Of a stretch of 64,000 nucleotides of DNA, positions 34,276 through 43,871 are shown piece by piece. The notes beneath the pieces were generated by a model, which did not search any database, was not told the DNA's origin, and saw nothing but the letters and a program-made list of their open reading frames with translations. Within the stretch, counting starts at the first letter, position 1, and each line of letters opens with the position of its first letter. A program made the translations under genes and the position numbers. Source of the DNA: Gluconacetobacter aggeris (GTDB lineage Bacteria; Pseudomonadota; Alphaproteobacteria; Acetobacterales; Acetobacteraceae); NCBI RefSeq assembly GCF_014174395.1, contig NZ_JABEQD010000005.1:1-64000 (forward strand), in the 5' to 3' direction.

Positions 34276-36912
34276 TCAGGCCAGGGCCTTGCGTACTGCC
34301 TCGAGTGCCGCATCGGCCTGTGTCACGTCCGGACCGCCGGCCTGGGCCATGTCGCGCCGTCCGCCGCCGCCCTTGCCACCCATGGCAGCGCTGGCGGCCC
34401 GCACCAGTCCGACCGCGTCGAAACGTTCCGTCAGGTCGGCGGTAACGCTGACGACCACGCTGCCCTTGCCATCGGCGGTCGAAACCAGCGCCACCACGCC
34501 GGAGCCAACCTGCTGACGCAGGGAATCGGCCAGCGCTTTCAGCTCGCGTGCCGGCAGGTCACCCACATTGCGGGCGATGAAGCCCACGCCGTTGATTGTC
34601 TCGGTAGTCGCGCCGCCCTCGCCGCCACTGGCCAGCTTGCGTTGCAGGTCGGAGATCTGGCGCTCCATGACCTTGCGTTCTTCCAGAATCACCGCCAGCC
34701 GCTCCGGGGCTTCGGCGGCCGAGACACGCAGCATCGCCGCAACCTGGGTCAGGCGCTGCTCAGTGGCGATGGCGGCGGCCTCGGCGGCCTTGCCGGTTAC
34801 CGCCTCGATGCGGCGGATGCCGGCGGAGACGCCGCTTTCCGACGTAATGCGGAACAGGCCGATATCGCCGGTGCGGTTGACATGTGTGCCGCCGCACAGC
34901 TCGATCGACCAGGCCGGACGATTATCCTCGGGCGGGCCCATGAATACGACGCGGACCTCGTCGCCGTATTTCTCGCCGAACAGGGCCATCGCGCCCTGTG
35001 CCACGGCTTCTTCCTGCGACATCGGGCGGGTGGTGACCGGGCTGTTCTCGCGGATGCGGGCGTTCACCTCGGCCTCGACCTCGGCGATCTCTTCCGGTGT
35101 CAGCGGTCGGGGCTGGCTGATGTCGAAGCGCAGGCGATCGGGCGCGTTCAGGCTGCCTTTCTGCGTGACATGCTCGCCCAGGTGCCGGCGCAATGCCTCG
35201 TGCAGCAGATGGGTGGCGGAATGATGGGCGCGGATTGCGCTGCGTCGTTCGTGATCGACAGTGGCGGTCACCGCCTGGCCGACGCGGACCGTGCCCTCGA
35301 TCACCATGCCGGAATGAACCAGCAGGTCGCCTAGCCGCTTCTGCGTATCGGTGACGGCGATGCGCAGGCCCGGAGCGGTGATCAGGCCGGTATCGCCGAC
35401 CTGGCCGCCGCTTTCGCCGTAAAACGGCGTCTGGTTCAGCAGCAGCGCGACTTCGGTGCCCGCCGGCGCGTCATGAACAGACTGGCCGTTGCTGATGATG
35501 GCCTGGATCTCGGCATCGGCCTGCTCGGTCGCGTAGCCCAGGAACTCGCTGGCGCCGAACCTGTCGCGCGCCTCGAACCACGCGGTTTCGGTCGCGCTGT
35601 CGCCCGAGCCGCTCCACGCGGCGCGGGCGCGTTCGCGCTGGACCTGCATCGCGCTGTCGAAGCCTGCGACATCGACCTCATGACTGCCGCCGCGCAGCGC
35701 GTCCTGCGTCAGGTCCAGCGGGAAGCCGAACGTGTCGTACAGCTTGAACGCCACGTCGCCGGGCAGTTTCTGGCCGTCGCCCAGTTTCGCCGTCTCGTCG
35801 GCCAGCAGCGCGAGGCCACGTTCCAGCATCGCCTTGAAACGTTCTTCCTCGCCGCGCATCGTCTCGCGGATCAGGGCTTCGGCCTGGACCAGTTCGGGGT
35901 AAGCAGCCCCCATCTGGCGCACCAGGGCAGGGACCAGGCGATGGAAGACCGTTTCCTTGGTGCCCATCATGTGCAGGTGGCGCATCGCGCGGCGCATGAT
36001 GCGGCGCAGGACGTAGCCGCGCCCGTCCTTGGAGGGCAGCACGCCGTCCGCGATCAGGAACGAAGTCGAGCGCAGATGATCGGCTACCACGCGGTGGCTG
36101 GCGCGGAACGGGCCGTCCGGGTCCTGGCCCGTCGCCTCGGCCGAGGCCAGGATCAGCGCGCGCATCGTGTCCGTGTCGTAATTGTCGCGCTTGCCCTGCA
36201 TGATGGCGGCGAAGCGTTCCAGCCCCATTCCGGTATCGATCGAGGGACGCGGCAGCGGCGAGCGGACGCCCGGCGGGTCCTCGAAGAATTGCATGAACAC
36301 GAGGTTCCAGATCTCGACGAAGCGGTCGCCATCCTCGTCCGGCGAGCCGGGCGGACCGCCGGGTACGTCGGGGCCGTGATCGTAGAAGATTTCCGAACAG
36401 GGACCGCAGGGGCCGGTATCGCCCATCCGCCAGAAATTGTCGGCGGTGCCGATGCGGATGATCCGCTGGTCCGGCAGGCCGGCGATCTTGCGCCACAGCG
36501 CGGCCGCTTCCTCGTCATCGGCATAGACGGTGACCAGCAGCTTTTCGGCCGGCAGGCCGAAATTGCGCGTGATCAGGCTCCAGGCGAATTCGATCGCTTC
36601 GGGCTTGAAATAGTCGCCGAAGGAGAAATTCCCCATCATCTCGAAGAAGGTGTGGTGGCGGGCCGTATAGCCGACATTATCCAGGTCGTTATGCTTGCCG
36701 CCGGCCCGAACCACCTTCTGTGCCGTGGTGGCGCGGGAATAGGGGCGGGTTTCCTGCCCCGTGAAGACGTTCTTGAACTGGACCATGCCGGCATTCGTGA
36801 ACAGCAGGGTCGGGTCATTGCGCGGCACCAGCGACGAGGACGGCACGATCTGATGACCGTTGGCTGCGAAATAGTCGAGGAAGGTCGCGCGGATATCGTT
36901 TGTGGAGGTCAT
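34276..36912 (-). CDS. alaS: Alanyl-tRNA synthetase
   Basis: 878 residues, full length. The class II catalytic core has [17 protein letters not shown] (motif 1 area), [31 protein letters not shown] and [15 protein letters not shown]. The editing domain carries [17 protein letters not shown] and the CGGTHV zinc motif; the C-Ala oligomerisation domain ([18 protein letters not shown]...[16 protein letters not shown]) ends the protein. It charges tRNA-Ala and clears mischarged serine and glycine. It stands alone between a strong hairpin and the divergent tenA. Confidence 0.97.
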   Translation of the reverse strand: MTSTNDIRATFLDYFAANGHQIVPSSSLVPRNDPTLLFTNAGMVQFKNVFTGQETRPYSRATTAQKVVRAGGKHNDLDNVGYTARHHTFFEMMGNFSFGDYFKPEAIEFAWSLITRNFGLPAEKLLVTVYADDEEAAALWRKIAGLPDQRIIRIGTADNFWRMGDTGPCGPCSEIFYDHGPDVPGGPPGSPDEDGDRFVEIWNLVFMQFFEDPPGVRSPLPRPSIDTGMGLERFAAIMQGKRDNYDTDTMRALILASAEATGQDPDGPFRASHRVVADHLRSTSFLIADGVLPSKDGRGYVLRRIMRRAMRHLHMMGTKETVFHRLVPALVRQMGAAYPELVQAEALIRETMRGEEERFKAMLERGLALLADETAKLGDGQKLPGDVAFKLYDTFGFPLDLTQDALRGGSHEVDVAGFDSAMQVQRERARAAWSGSGDSATETAWFEARDRFGASEFLGYATEQADAEIQAIISNGQSVHDAPAGTEVALLLNQTPFYGESGGQVGDTGLITAPGLRIAVTDTQKRLGDLLVHSGMVIEGTVRVGQAVTATVDHERRSAIRAHHSATHLLHEALRRHLGEHVTQKGSLNAPDRLRFDISQPRPLTPEEIAEVEAEVNARIRENSPVTTRPMSQEEAVAQGAMALFGEKYGDEVRVVFMGPPEDNRPAWSIELCGGTHVNRTGDIGLFRITSESGVSAGIRRIEAVTGKAAEAAAIATEQRLTQVAAMLRVSAAEAPERLAVILEERKVMERQISDLQRKLASGGEGGATTETINGVGFIARNVGDLPARELKALADSLRQQVGSGVVALVSTADGKGSVVVSVTADLTERFDAVGLVRAASAAMGGKGGGGRRDMAQAGGPDVTQADAALEAVRKALA

Positions 36913-37058
36913 GGCGGAGGGCTGACGATCCTGAAATGGCGAAGGCTGGAGAGCTCGGATACCATCACCTAGCGCACGGCGTGCCCGGCAGGAAGAGCAA
37001 GGGCGCGCGGCAAGGCAAATCGGCGCAGCAAGAAAGCACCGTAAGGAAGGATGAATCC

Positions 37059-37763
37059 ATGAGTTGGATCGCGGAACGGGACTGGCCCAGTCTGGAACAG
37101 GGGCTGGCCGGCAGGCTGCGACGCGATTGCGGTACGGATTGGGAGCGCTTCATCCACCATCCTTTCGTGCGCGGCATGGCGGACGGAACATTGCCGGAGG
37201 CGGATTTCCAGCGGTTCCTGATCCAGGATTACCTGTACCTGATCCAGTATGCGCGGGCCTATGCGCTGGCGATCTATAAAGCCGATACGATGGAGGACAT
37301 GCGATCGGCCTCCGGTATCGTGTCGGGTCTGCTGGATACCGAACTGGCGCTTCATATTGCCTATTGTGCCGGATGGGGATTGTGCGTCGATGATTTGCAC
37401 AATCAGCCCGAATCGCTGGAATTGCTGGCCTATACCCGTTTCATTCTCGACCGGGGGCAGACGGGCGACCTGCTGGACTTGATCGTGACGCTGGCGCCCT
37501 GCTTGATCGGCTATGGCGAAATCGGCGCCAGATTGATGGCTGACCCCACGACCCGGCGGGAAGGCAACCCCTACTGGGAATGGATCGCCCTGTATGGGGG
37601 CGAGAAATTCGTCGGGCTGGTGGACGCGGGGCTGCGTACGTTGGAAGCGCTGGCCGGGCGGTATGGTGCCGAAGGGCGGTATCCCGCGCTGCTCGCCGAA
37701 TTCCGCACAGCCGTCAAGCTGGAGGCTGCGTTCTGGAATGCGGGCCGATCCGGGATGCTTTGA
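37059..37763 (+). CDS. tenA: TenA-family thiaminase II-like protein
   Basis: 234 residues from the ATG at 37059, with GTAAGGAAGG just upstream. Family motifs: [37 protein letters not shown], the probable catalytic cysteine in [19 protein letters not shown] and the C-terminal [10 protein letters not shown] with the glutamate before FW. TenA hydrolyses aminopyrimidine breakdown products of thiamin for salvage. No thiamin genes or TPP riboswitch (no CTGAGA element) are seen next to it. Confidence 0.88.
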   Translation: MSWIAERDWPSLEQGLAGRLRRDCGTDWERFIHHPFVRGMADGTLPEADFQRFLIQDYLYLIQYARAYALAIYKADTMEDMRSASGIVSGLLDTELALHIAYCAGWGLCVDDLHNQPESLELLAYTRFILDRGQTGDLLDLIVTLAPCLIGYGEIGARLMADPTTRREGNPYWEWIALYGGEKFVGLVDAGLRTLEALAGRYGAEGRYPALLAEFRTAVKLEAAFWNAGRSGML

Positions 37764-37772
37764 TGAACCGGT

Positions 37773-38237
37773 TCAGGGGGGTGGCTGGCGATGGCGGAAG
37801 ACCATCCGGTGGCTGAGCGTGAAGTTGGCCACCAGCCCCGTGAGTGAGCCCGCTGCCAAGGCCAGGACGGGGATGGTCCGGCAGAGTGGAGCCACCAGGA
37901 AGAGGGTGAAGACCATGCCCCGATTCATGACGAAACCGAGCGAATTGGCCATCAGGAACCGTGCCCACTGAACCAGGGGACGGTCGGCGTGAACGACGTG
38001 ACGGAACGTCCAGAGCCGGTTGGCCAGCCAGTTCATGCTGGCCGCGATGAAATAGGCGAGCAGGGTGGCGCCGGTCAGGCCGAGGAGGGGGCGGAATCCG
38101 TACACGGCCAACGTATCCCACATCAGCCCGGTGACCCCGACCATCCCGAATTTCAGGAATGGAACGATCCGGACGCGCGGGCCTCCGGTTCCGCCGGGGG
38201 AGGTGGTGTTGGCGGGGGAAGGGCAGGAATCCGGCAC
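37773..38237 (-). CDS. GtrA-like four-helix membrane protein
   Basis: 154 residues from a GTG at 38237. After a proline/glycine-rich start there are four hydrophobic helices: FLKFGMVGVTGLMWDTLAVY, LLGLTGATLLAYFIAASM, FLMANSLGFVMNRGMVFTLF and VLALAAGSLTGLVANFTLSH. NWLANRLWTF after helix two is characteristic of GtrA/DPMS flippase-like proteins, which move lipid-linked sugars. No sugar transferase is adjacent. It is downstream of the OmpA terminator on the same strand and converges on tenA. Confidence 0.8.
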   Translation of the reverse strand: MPDSCPSPANTTSPGGTGGPRVRIVPFLKFGMVGVTGLMWDTLAVYGFRPLLGLTGATLLAYFIAASMNWLANRLWTFRHVVHADRPLVQWARFLMANSLGFVMNRGMVFTLFLVAPLCRTIPVLALAAGSLTGLVANFTLSHRMVFRHRQPPP

Positions 38238-38293
38238 GTCGCGCGGTCTCGTCAGTTAAGGGTGAGAAGGATCGTTTTCAGATCATAGCGCGC

Positions 38294-38322
38294 AATAAAA
38301 AAGGGATGCCCGAAGGCATCCC
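38294..38322 (-). terminator. Rho-independent terminator of the OmpA-family gene
   Basis: GGGATGCC-TTCG... reads on the minus strand as GGGATGCC, TTCG loop, GGCATCCC, then TTTTTTATT (38294-38302). The eight-pair stem lies 38 bases past the stop. Confidence 0.93.
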
Positions 38323-38359
38323 CTCTTTACCCTGTCGAACCGGGCGAAAATCGCCAGGA

Positions 38360-39478
38360 TCAGTGCAGGATGATTTCCACGCGACGGTTCTGCGGCTCGC
38401 GGGTGTTCGGGCCCGTCGGAACCAGCGGATGCGCCTCGCCGTAACCATGGATGTCGATCGCGTTCGCGGGCACGCCGTCGCGGATCAGTTCGGCCTTCAC
38501 GCTCTGCGCACGACGCTCGGACAGGCCGAGGTTGTACTTCTGACCGCGCGGACCCGGGTGAGCCGCCGAGTTGTCGGTGTAGCCGTTGACTTCGATCCGC
38601 GTCGTCTGGACGTGGGTCGATGCCTGGGCGGCTTCGGCCACGATCTCACGCGCGCGGGCCGTCAGGTCCGAACGATCCCAGTCGAAGAACACCAGATAGG
38701 TGCGTGCCGGGGTCGGGGCGGGCGGCACAACGACCGGAGCCGGCGGCGGCGGCGGCGGTGCGGTGTCGAACGCGTAGCGCAGACCCAGGATGAACTGGTG
38801 GTTGAAGCGATGGTCGAAGTTCGCGTTGCCACGGCTCAGCCCAGCCGGGCTGTACGAAGTCATCGTGAAGGAGCCGTTGTTGAACGTCTGGCCGACCATG
38901 CGATACTGCGCCGTGATCTGCAGGCCCGGAACGTTCGGGACGTCGAAGGCCGCACCGGCGATGCCCTGATAGGCAAAGCCGCCCGTCGTGCCGCCCAGGC
39001 GGTTGACGTTGCCGTTCATGTAGGTCGTCGTGGTCGGGTTGTAGTGCTGCCACAGATAGCCGGCACCGACACCGACGAACGGCGTCACCGGAACGTCGAT
39101 CCCGAACTGCTTCAGGTCGATATCATACAGCACGTTCACCAGGCCGCCATAGGACTGGTCGCTGCCGCTGGTATGGTTCGGCGCGCCGCTGCGGTGGTTG
39201 AGCTGCGAGTAGTTATACAGGCCCTCGACCTCGACGCGCAGGCCGTTGCCGAAGCCCCAGCCGAAGGAGCCGAAACCCGTGTAGCCGTCCTTGTGACGGT
39301 ACTGCGACGAGCTGCTCATGCCGGCCGTCGGATTGTTGGCAAAATGGCCGTGCTGATTCTGAACTAGGTTGTAACCAGCGCCCAGATCGACGTACGGACC
39401 GGTAATGATTGTGGCGTTGGCTGCAACAGGAGCCGCTGCCATCAGCGTGGTGGCGAGTAATGCCGTGCGGAGACGCAT
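38360..39478 (-). CDS. OmpA-family outer-membrane protein
   Basis: 372 residues from the ATG at 39478, preceded by AAGAGGACG. A signal peptide ends at APVAANA (about residue 22). Residues ~25-240 form an eight-strand beta-barrel (ITGPYVDLGAGYNLVQNQ...FILGLRYAF), then a PPPPPPAPVVVPPAP linker and an OmpA C-like peptidoglycan-binding domain (LVFFDWDRSDLTARAREIV, VNGYTDNSAA, NLGLSERRAQSVKAELI, NRRVEIIL). It anchors the outer membrane to the cell wall. Strong signals at both ends suggest high expression. Confidence 0.93.
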   Translation of the reverse strand: MRLRTALLATTLMAAAPVAANATIITGPYVDLGAGYNLVQNQHGHFANNPTAGMSSSSQYRHKDGYTGFGSFGWGFGNGLRVEVEGLYNYSQLNHRSGAPNHTSGSDQSYGGLVNVLYDIDLKQFGIDVPVTPFVGVGAGYLWQHYNPTTTTYMNGNVNRLGGTTGGFAYQGIAGAAFDVPNVPGLQITAQYRMVGQTFNNGSFTMTSYSPAGLSRGNANFDHRFNHQFILGLRYAFDTAPPPPPPAPVVVPPAPTPARTYLVFFDWDRSDLTARAREIVAEAAQASTHVQTTRIEVNGYTDNSAAHPGPRGQKYNLGLSERRAQSVKAELIRDGVPANAIDIHGYGEAHPLVPTGPNTREPQNRRVEIILH

Positions 39479-39780
39479 TTTTTCGTCCTCTTGATCATCC
39501 GTTCGAGTAGCCGTCAAACCACAGACGGCTAACCTCAGCGTGATGCTTAACCCCCTATAGATCTTCCGGTTCCGGCTTAGGAACCCGCATCATAGGCAAA
39601 GCAGCCATTACCACTGAGCACCGTGTTGAAAAAGCAACAGTTTGTTTCGCTAAGATTACGTGCTGATTGCAACCATTTCCGGGGGGCGCGTATTCGGCCG
39701 CAGGCTCGGGGCGGCTCTATGGCAGGATTATGTGATATCCGCGCATCTGTGTTGCGATGTCGCAACGCATGACGGACGTG
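39479..39780. other. 302-base gap upstream of the OmpA-family gene
   Basis: No gene is supported. The half next to the OmpA gene holds a hairpin and a possible promoter (39508-39583). The rest, 39584-39780, is more AT-rich and shows nothing I can name; it ends at the aroK-aroB stop. Confidence 0.6.
39508..39583 (-). promoter_or_regulatory. Candidate promoter and leader hairpin of the OmpA-family gene
   Basis: Minus-strand TTCCTA (39578-39583) and TATAGG (39554-39559) stand 18 bases apart. In the leader, TAGCCGTC (39508-39515) and GACGGCTA (39524-39531) form a perfect 8-base stem with an eight-base loop, starting 30 bases before the start codon. Such leaders often stabilise porin mRNAs or bind small RNAs; this is inference. 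Confidence 0.4.
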
Positions 39781-41541
39781 TCATGCAGCGCATCCTTCTG
39801 CCAGCAGAATTTCCCGCACCAGGCTGTCCGGTACATCTCGGCAGGTAAAGGCCTGCCCGATGCCGCGTACCAGGACAAAGGACAGGCGCCCATCACGCAT
39901 TTTCTTGTCACGCTGCATGTGGGCGAGCAGCCGTTCAGCCGAAAATGCCTGCGGCAGGTCACGCAGATGCACCGGCATGCCCAGCCGTTCCAGATGGGCG
40001 GTTACACGCTCGACATCCGCGCTGTCGCAGAAGCCCATGCGTTCTGACGTCAGGAACGCCAGACGAAGGCCGATCGACACGGCTTCGCCATGCAGCAGGC
40101 GGCCGTCATAGCCCAGTTCGGCCTCCAGTGCGTGGCCGAACGTATGTCCGAGATTGAGCAGGGCCCGTCCGTCCGACTTCCTTTCCTCCCGTTCGTCGTC
40201 GCCCACGACGGCGGCCTTGAACGCGCAGGCCCGGCGTACGGCTTCGGCCTGGATGTCGGCATCGCCGTCCAGGACCGCCTGGCCATGGTTTTCGCACCAT
40301 TCGAAGAGGGCGGCATCGCCGATCAGGCCGGCCTTGACGATTTCGGCATAGCCGGCGCGGATTTCGCGCGGCGGCAAGGTGGCCAGGGTCGTGGTATCGG
40401 CCAGAACCGCCAGTGGCTGGTGGAAGGCGCCAAGAAGATTCTTGCCGAATGGGGTATTGATGCCCGTCTTGCCGCCGACGGAGGAATCGACCTGCGACAG
40501 CAGGGTGGTCGGAATCTGCACGAAGGGCAGGCCACGCATCGTGGTCGCCGCCACGAAGCCGGCGAGGTCGCCGACCACGCCGCCGCCCAATGCGATGATC
40601 GTGGTGCCGCGCTCGACCCCCATTTCGAGAACGGCCCCCGTCACGCGCTCGTATTCCGCCAGCGTTTTCGAGCCTTCGCCCGGTGGCACGACGATGGTCC
40701 GGGCCTCGATTCCCACCTGGGCCAGTCCCTGGAGCAGCCGGGGCAGGTGCAACGATTCGACGGTCGAGTCGGTGATGACCACGACTCGCTTCTGCGGCAA
40801 GACCGGCGAAAGCAGGGTTCCGGCGTGACGCAGCAGATCCTCGCCGATCGTTACGTCATATCGCCAGCGGTCCAGCGTGACGGGAACGAGCCGCGGCTGC
40901 CTGCCCAGCGCCAGGGCGTTGATGACGGTCGCGGCACTCTGTTCCACGCTTTCTTCTCCACAATCCACTGTAATGTCGGCCTCGGCATAGGTCGGGTGAC
41001 GGACGTCCATCAGTTGCGCCAGAATGTCGCGCGGGTTGCCGGCGTTCAGAAGCGGCCGGTGGCCGCGCCCCTGCACCCGACGCACCAGGACCGGCAGCGG
41101 GCAACGCAGCCAGACCGAGGTGGCACGGTCGCGGATGATTGCCCGGGTCATCGGGTCCATGAAGGCGCCGCCCCCGGTTGCCAGCACAACCGGGGGACCA
41201 TCGAGGATGCGGCGAATGACACGGTGTTCGCCCTTACGGAACTCGGCCTCGCCATACTGGGCGAAGATGTCTGCGATGGAGCATCCCGCCGCACGTTCGA
41301 TTTCTACATCCGCGTCGATGAACGGCATGCCAAGGCGTGTTGCGATTCGTCGGCCGATCGTCGTCTTGCCTGCGCCCATCAGTCCGACCAGGACGATGCT
41401 GTCGTCGCGGGAAGCTGGCCCCTGCGGGGAGGCAACGGCTGTCACGGCCTCTCGAATGGGAGGGGGGAATGACATCGCCGGTCCTCCGGCAGAAGGCCGG
41501 GAGGTGGACTCGGGCGGATCGGAAGCGTTCTGGCGTGACAT
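39781..41541 (-). CDS. aroKB: Fused shikimate kinase and 3-dehydroquinate synthase
   Basis: About 586 residues from the ATG at 41541 (an open frame extends 27 codons further). Residues ~45-205 are shikimate kinase: [17 protein letters not shown] (Walker A), [26 protein letters not shown] and GRGHRPLL. After a short linker comes dehydroquinate synthase: [59 protein letters not shown], and the metal histidines in [13 protein letters not shown] and [10 protein letters not shown]. The two catalyse steps five and two of the shikimate pathway. In most bacteria these are adjacent separate genes; here one continuous frame joins them without a stop. Confidence 0.95.
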   Translation of the reverse strand: MSRQNASDPPESTSRPSAGGPAMSFPPPIREAVTAVASPQGPASRDDSIVLVGLMGAGKTTIGRRIATRLGMPFIDADVEIERAAGCSIADIFAQYGEAEFRKGEHRVIRRILDGPPVVLATGGGAFMDPMTRAIIRDRATSVWLRCPLPVLVRRVQGRGHRPLLNAGNPRDILAQLMDVRHPTYAEADITVDCGEESVEQSAATVINALALGRQPRLVPVTLDRWRYDVTIGEDLLRHAGTLLSPVLPQKRVVVITDSTVESLHLPRLLQGLAQVGIEARTIVVPPGEGSKTLAEYERVTGAVLEMGVERGTTIIALGGGVVGDLAGFVAATTMRGLPFVQIPTTLLSQVDSSVGGKTGINTPFGKNLLGAFHQPLAVLADTTTLATLPPREIRAGYAEIVKAGLIGDAALFEWCENHGQAVLDGDADIQAEAVRRACAFKAAVVGDDEREERKSDGRALLNLGHTFGHALEAELGYDGRLLHGEAVSIGLRLAFLTSERMGFCDSADVERVTAHLERLGMPVHLRDLPQAFSAERLLAHMQRDKKMRDGRLSFVLVRGIGQAFTCRDVPDSLVREILLAEGCAA

Positions 41542-41639
41542 GAGCGCCAACCTACCATAGAGCAAAGACAACTCGCCATGTCGCATCGAGGCTGGCTCAT
41601 CCGGCAAGGCGGCGGGCACCATCGCGCGGAGATTTGGTC

Positions 41640-41783
41640 ATGCGGCGCATCCTGTTGGCTCTTGCGGGCATTGTAGTCCTGGTCGGAATCGGTGGCTTTG
41701 TGTCGCTGGGTGTGTTCCCGCCACCGGCGCCGGCCATGTCGGTACACAAGGATCTGCCGCCGGATCGTTTCGTCCACTCATGA
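41640..41783 (+). CDS. 47-residue membrane protein coupled to xerD
   Basis: Starts at an ATG preceded by GGAGATTTGG. One N-terminal hydrophobic helix (ILLALAGIVVLVGIGGFVSLGVF) follows two arginines, then a proline-rich stretch (PPPAPAMSVHKDLPPDRF) to the end. The stop overlaps the xerD start (ATGA), so the two are translationally coupled. It could be a single-pass inner-membrane protein or an uncleaved signal anchor. I do not recognise the family. It is divergent from aroK-aroB. Confidence 0.72.
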   Translation: MRRILLALAGIVVLVGIGGFVSLGVFPPPAPAMSVHKDLPPDRFVHS

Positions 41784-42712
41784 ACGTGGCCGTCCAGGCC
41801 GAATCGTTCCTGGAAATGCTGGCGGCCGAGCGTGGGGCGGCCGTGAATACGCTGCGGGCCTATGCCCGCGACCTGCGCGACCTCGAATCGTTCGCGGCGC
41901 AGGCCGGATGCGGGATAGCGGGCGCCGACGCAGGCGTGCTGCGCGACTACATGGCGAGCCTTGCATGTGCGGGTCTGTCGCCACGGACGCAAGCGCGGCG
42001 TCTCTCATGCCTGAAGCAGTTCTATCTGTTCCTGACGCGCGAGGGGATGCGGACTGACAACCCCGCCGCGTTACTGGATGCGCCCCGCCTGCCGGCCACG
42101 CTGCCGCGCTTCCTGACGGAAGAGGAGGTCGATGCGCTGCTGGGCGGGTGCGACGTACCGCCCGATGACGGGCGTCGCTGGCTGGTCGCGCGCGCGGCGC
42201 TGGAAATCCTGTATGCCTCCGGATTACGGATTTCGGAACTGCTGGTTCTGCCTCGCCGCGCCCTGGCGGGGGACGCACGCATGTTGCTGGTGAGGGGAAA
42301 GGGGGGGCGGGAGCGACTCGTGCCGCTGTCCGTCCAGGCGCGGGCGGCGGCCGAGGCGCTGGCGGTGCGAGACCAGGCATTGCGCAGCCCGTACCTGTTT
42401 CCGGGCCGGGATGGGCAGCGTCCCCTGACACGGCAGGGATTCGACCGGATCCTGCATGATGTCGCGCTGCGGGCAGGACTGGACCCGGCGCGCCTGTCGC
42501 CGCATGTGCTGCGCCATTCCTTTGCCACCCACATGCTGGCGCGTGGGGCCGATCTGCGTGCGCTTCAGGTGCTTCTGGGCCATGCCGACATCGCCACGAC
42601 CCAGATCTATACCCATGTACTGGCCGAGCGGCTGCGTGCGGTCGTCGAGGCGCATCATCCGCTTGCGGGTGGTCGCAAGGATTCGGACGAACAGCCGGAT
42701 ATGCAGCCATAA
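41780..42712 (+). CDS. xerD: Tyrosine recombinase XerD
   Basis: 310 residues. The N-terminal core-binding domain (FLEMLAAERGAAVNTLRAYARDL) is followed by the catalytic domain with all residues: the first arginine in LYASGLRISELLVL, lysine in VRGKGGRERLVPL, HVLRHSFATHML (H-x-x-R), the histidine of LLGHADIATTQ and the nucleophile tyrosine in IYTHV. It resolves chromosome dimers at dif together with XerC. XerD rather than XerC is favoured by sequence pattern; a search would settle it. It is translated right after the 47-residue membrane protein. Confidence 0.92.
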   Translation: MNVAVQAESFLEMLAAERGAAVNTLRAYARDLRDLESFAAQAGCGIAGADAGVLRDYMASLACAGLSPRTQARRLSCLKQFYLFLTREGMRTDNPAALLDAPRLPATLPRFLTEEEVDALLGGCDVPPDDGRRWLVARAALEILYASGLRISELLVLPRRALAGDARMLLVRGKGGRERLVPLSVQARAAAEALAVRDQALRSPYLFPGRDGQRPLTRQGFDRILHDVALRAGLDPARLSPHVLRHSFATHMLARGADLRALQVLLGHADIATTQIYTHVLAERLRAVVEAHHPLAGGRKDSDEQPDMQP

Positions 42713-42795
42713 GGACGGTTGCGCTGCCCCATGGATTTGGGGGGAGGCTGGACGGGGGGACTTGGCAGGATTCGTGGCTGTGCTATCCGCACGGG

Positions 42796-43752
42796 ATGCG
42801 CCAGTTTCTAGATTTTGAAAAGTCGGTCGCCGAGCTTGAGAACAAGATCGACGAACTCCGCCATATGTCAGGCCCCGACGGCATCAATATCGCCGAGGAA
42901 ATCGCCCGTCTGACCGAAAAGTCGGAAAAGCAGCTTCGTGCCGCTTACGCCAAGCTGACTCCCGGCCAGAAGGTCCAGGTCGCCCGTCATGCGCAGCGGC
43001 CGCACACGGTCGAGTATATCAGCACCCTGATCCAGGATTTCACGCCACTGGCCGGTGACCGCCTGTTCGGCGAGGACAAGGCCGTGGTCGGTGGTATCGG
43101 CCGTTTCCAGGATGTGCCGGTGGTGGTGATCGGGACCGAACGCGGGTCGGAGCTGGAAAGCCGACTGGAGCATAATTTCGGCATGGCGCGCCCCGAGGGC
43201 TATCGCAAGGCCCAGCGGCTGATGGAACTGGCGGGCCGTTTCGGCATGCCGATCCTGACCTTTATCGACACCGCCGGCGCGTGGCCCGGTATCGATGCCG
43301 AGGCGCGGGGCCAGGCCGAGGCGATCGCACGGTCCATTGATACCTGTCTGTCGGCGCCGGTACCGGTGATTGCCACCGTGATCGGCGAGGGGGGATCGGG
43401 CGGGGCCATCGCGCTGGGCGCCGGCGACCGGGTGATGATGCTGGAACACGCGATCTATTCGGTCATTTCGCCCGAGGCCTGTGCGTCGATCCTGTGGCGC
43501 GACCCCAAGCTGGCGACCAGCGCGGCCGAGGCGCTGAAGCTGACGGCTCAGGACCTGCTGCAACTGCATCTGGTCGACCGCATCATTCCCGAGCCGTTAG
43601 GTGGTGCGCAGCGCGATCCTGAAGCCGCGATTCGCGCGGTGGGTGAGGCGATTGCGGCCGAGCTGCCCGACCTGCTGTCGCTCAGCGCGGCCATGCTGGT
43701 GGCGCAGCGCAGGGAGAAATTCCTGGCCATGGGGCGTGACGGGCTGACCTGA
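42796..43752 (+). CDS. accA: Acetyl-CoA carboxylase carboxyltransferase, alpha subunit
   Basis: 318 residues. MRQFLDFEKSVAELENKIDELR is the typical coiled-coil start; RHAQRPHTVEYI, GRFGMPILTFIDTAGAWPGIDAEARGQ and VIGEGGSGGAIALGAGDRVMMLEH are the crotonase-like carboxyltransferase core, and SPEACASILWRD follows. With AccD it transfers CO2 from biotin to acetyl-CoA in fatty acid synthesis. The coding region ends inside a (TGACC)6 microsatellite: the final threonine codon and stop are made by its first two units. Confidence 0.96.
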   Translation: MRQFLDFEKSVAELENKIDELRHMSGPDGINIAEEIARLTEKSEKQLRAAYAKLTPGQKVQVARHAQRPHTVEYISTLIQDFTPLAGDRLFGEDKAVVGGIGRFQDVPVVVIGTERGSELESRLEHNFGMARPEGYRKAQRLMELAGRFGMPILTFIDTAGAWPGIDAEARGQAEAIARSIDTCLSAPVPVIATVIGEGGSGGAIALGAGDRVMMLEHAIYSVISPEACASILWRDPKLATSAAEALKLTAQDLLQLHLVDRIIPEPLGGAQRDPEAAIRAVGEAIAAELPDLLSLSAAMLVAQRREKFLAMGRDGLT

Positions 43753-43774
43753 CCTGACCTGACCTGACCTGACC
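43745..43774. repeat. Pentanucleotide microsatellite (TGACC)6
   Basis: Six perfect copies of TGACC. The first copies encode the last residues and the TGA stop of accA, so gain or loss of later units would not change the protein, but all units lie in its immediate 3' end. Confidence 0.97.
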
Positions 43775-43871
43775 GGCCGGGCCTGCGGCCGTGGGGCTCT
43801 GGCGGTGATTTCTTCGTTGCATTCGGATACGCGCGGAGGATCCCCATCTGCGCGCGGTTACGGGCCAATAC

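Noticed and set aside
36913-37058. TPP riboswitch ahead of tenA
   Set aside because: The conserved CTGAGA element and its surrounding stems are not present in the gap.
41780-42712. xerD gene as an integrase of a mobile element
   Set aside because: It has the length and motifs of chromosomal Xer recombinases; there are no attachment repeats, tRNA junction or phage genes around it.
43745-43774. CRISPR-like repeat
   Set aside because: The units are five bases with no spacers, so it is a simple tandem repeat.
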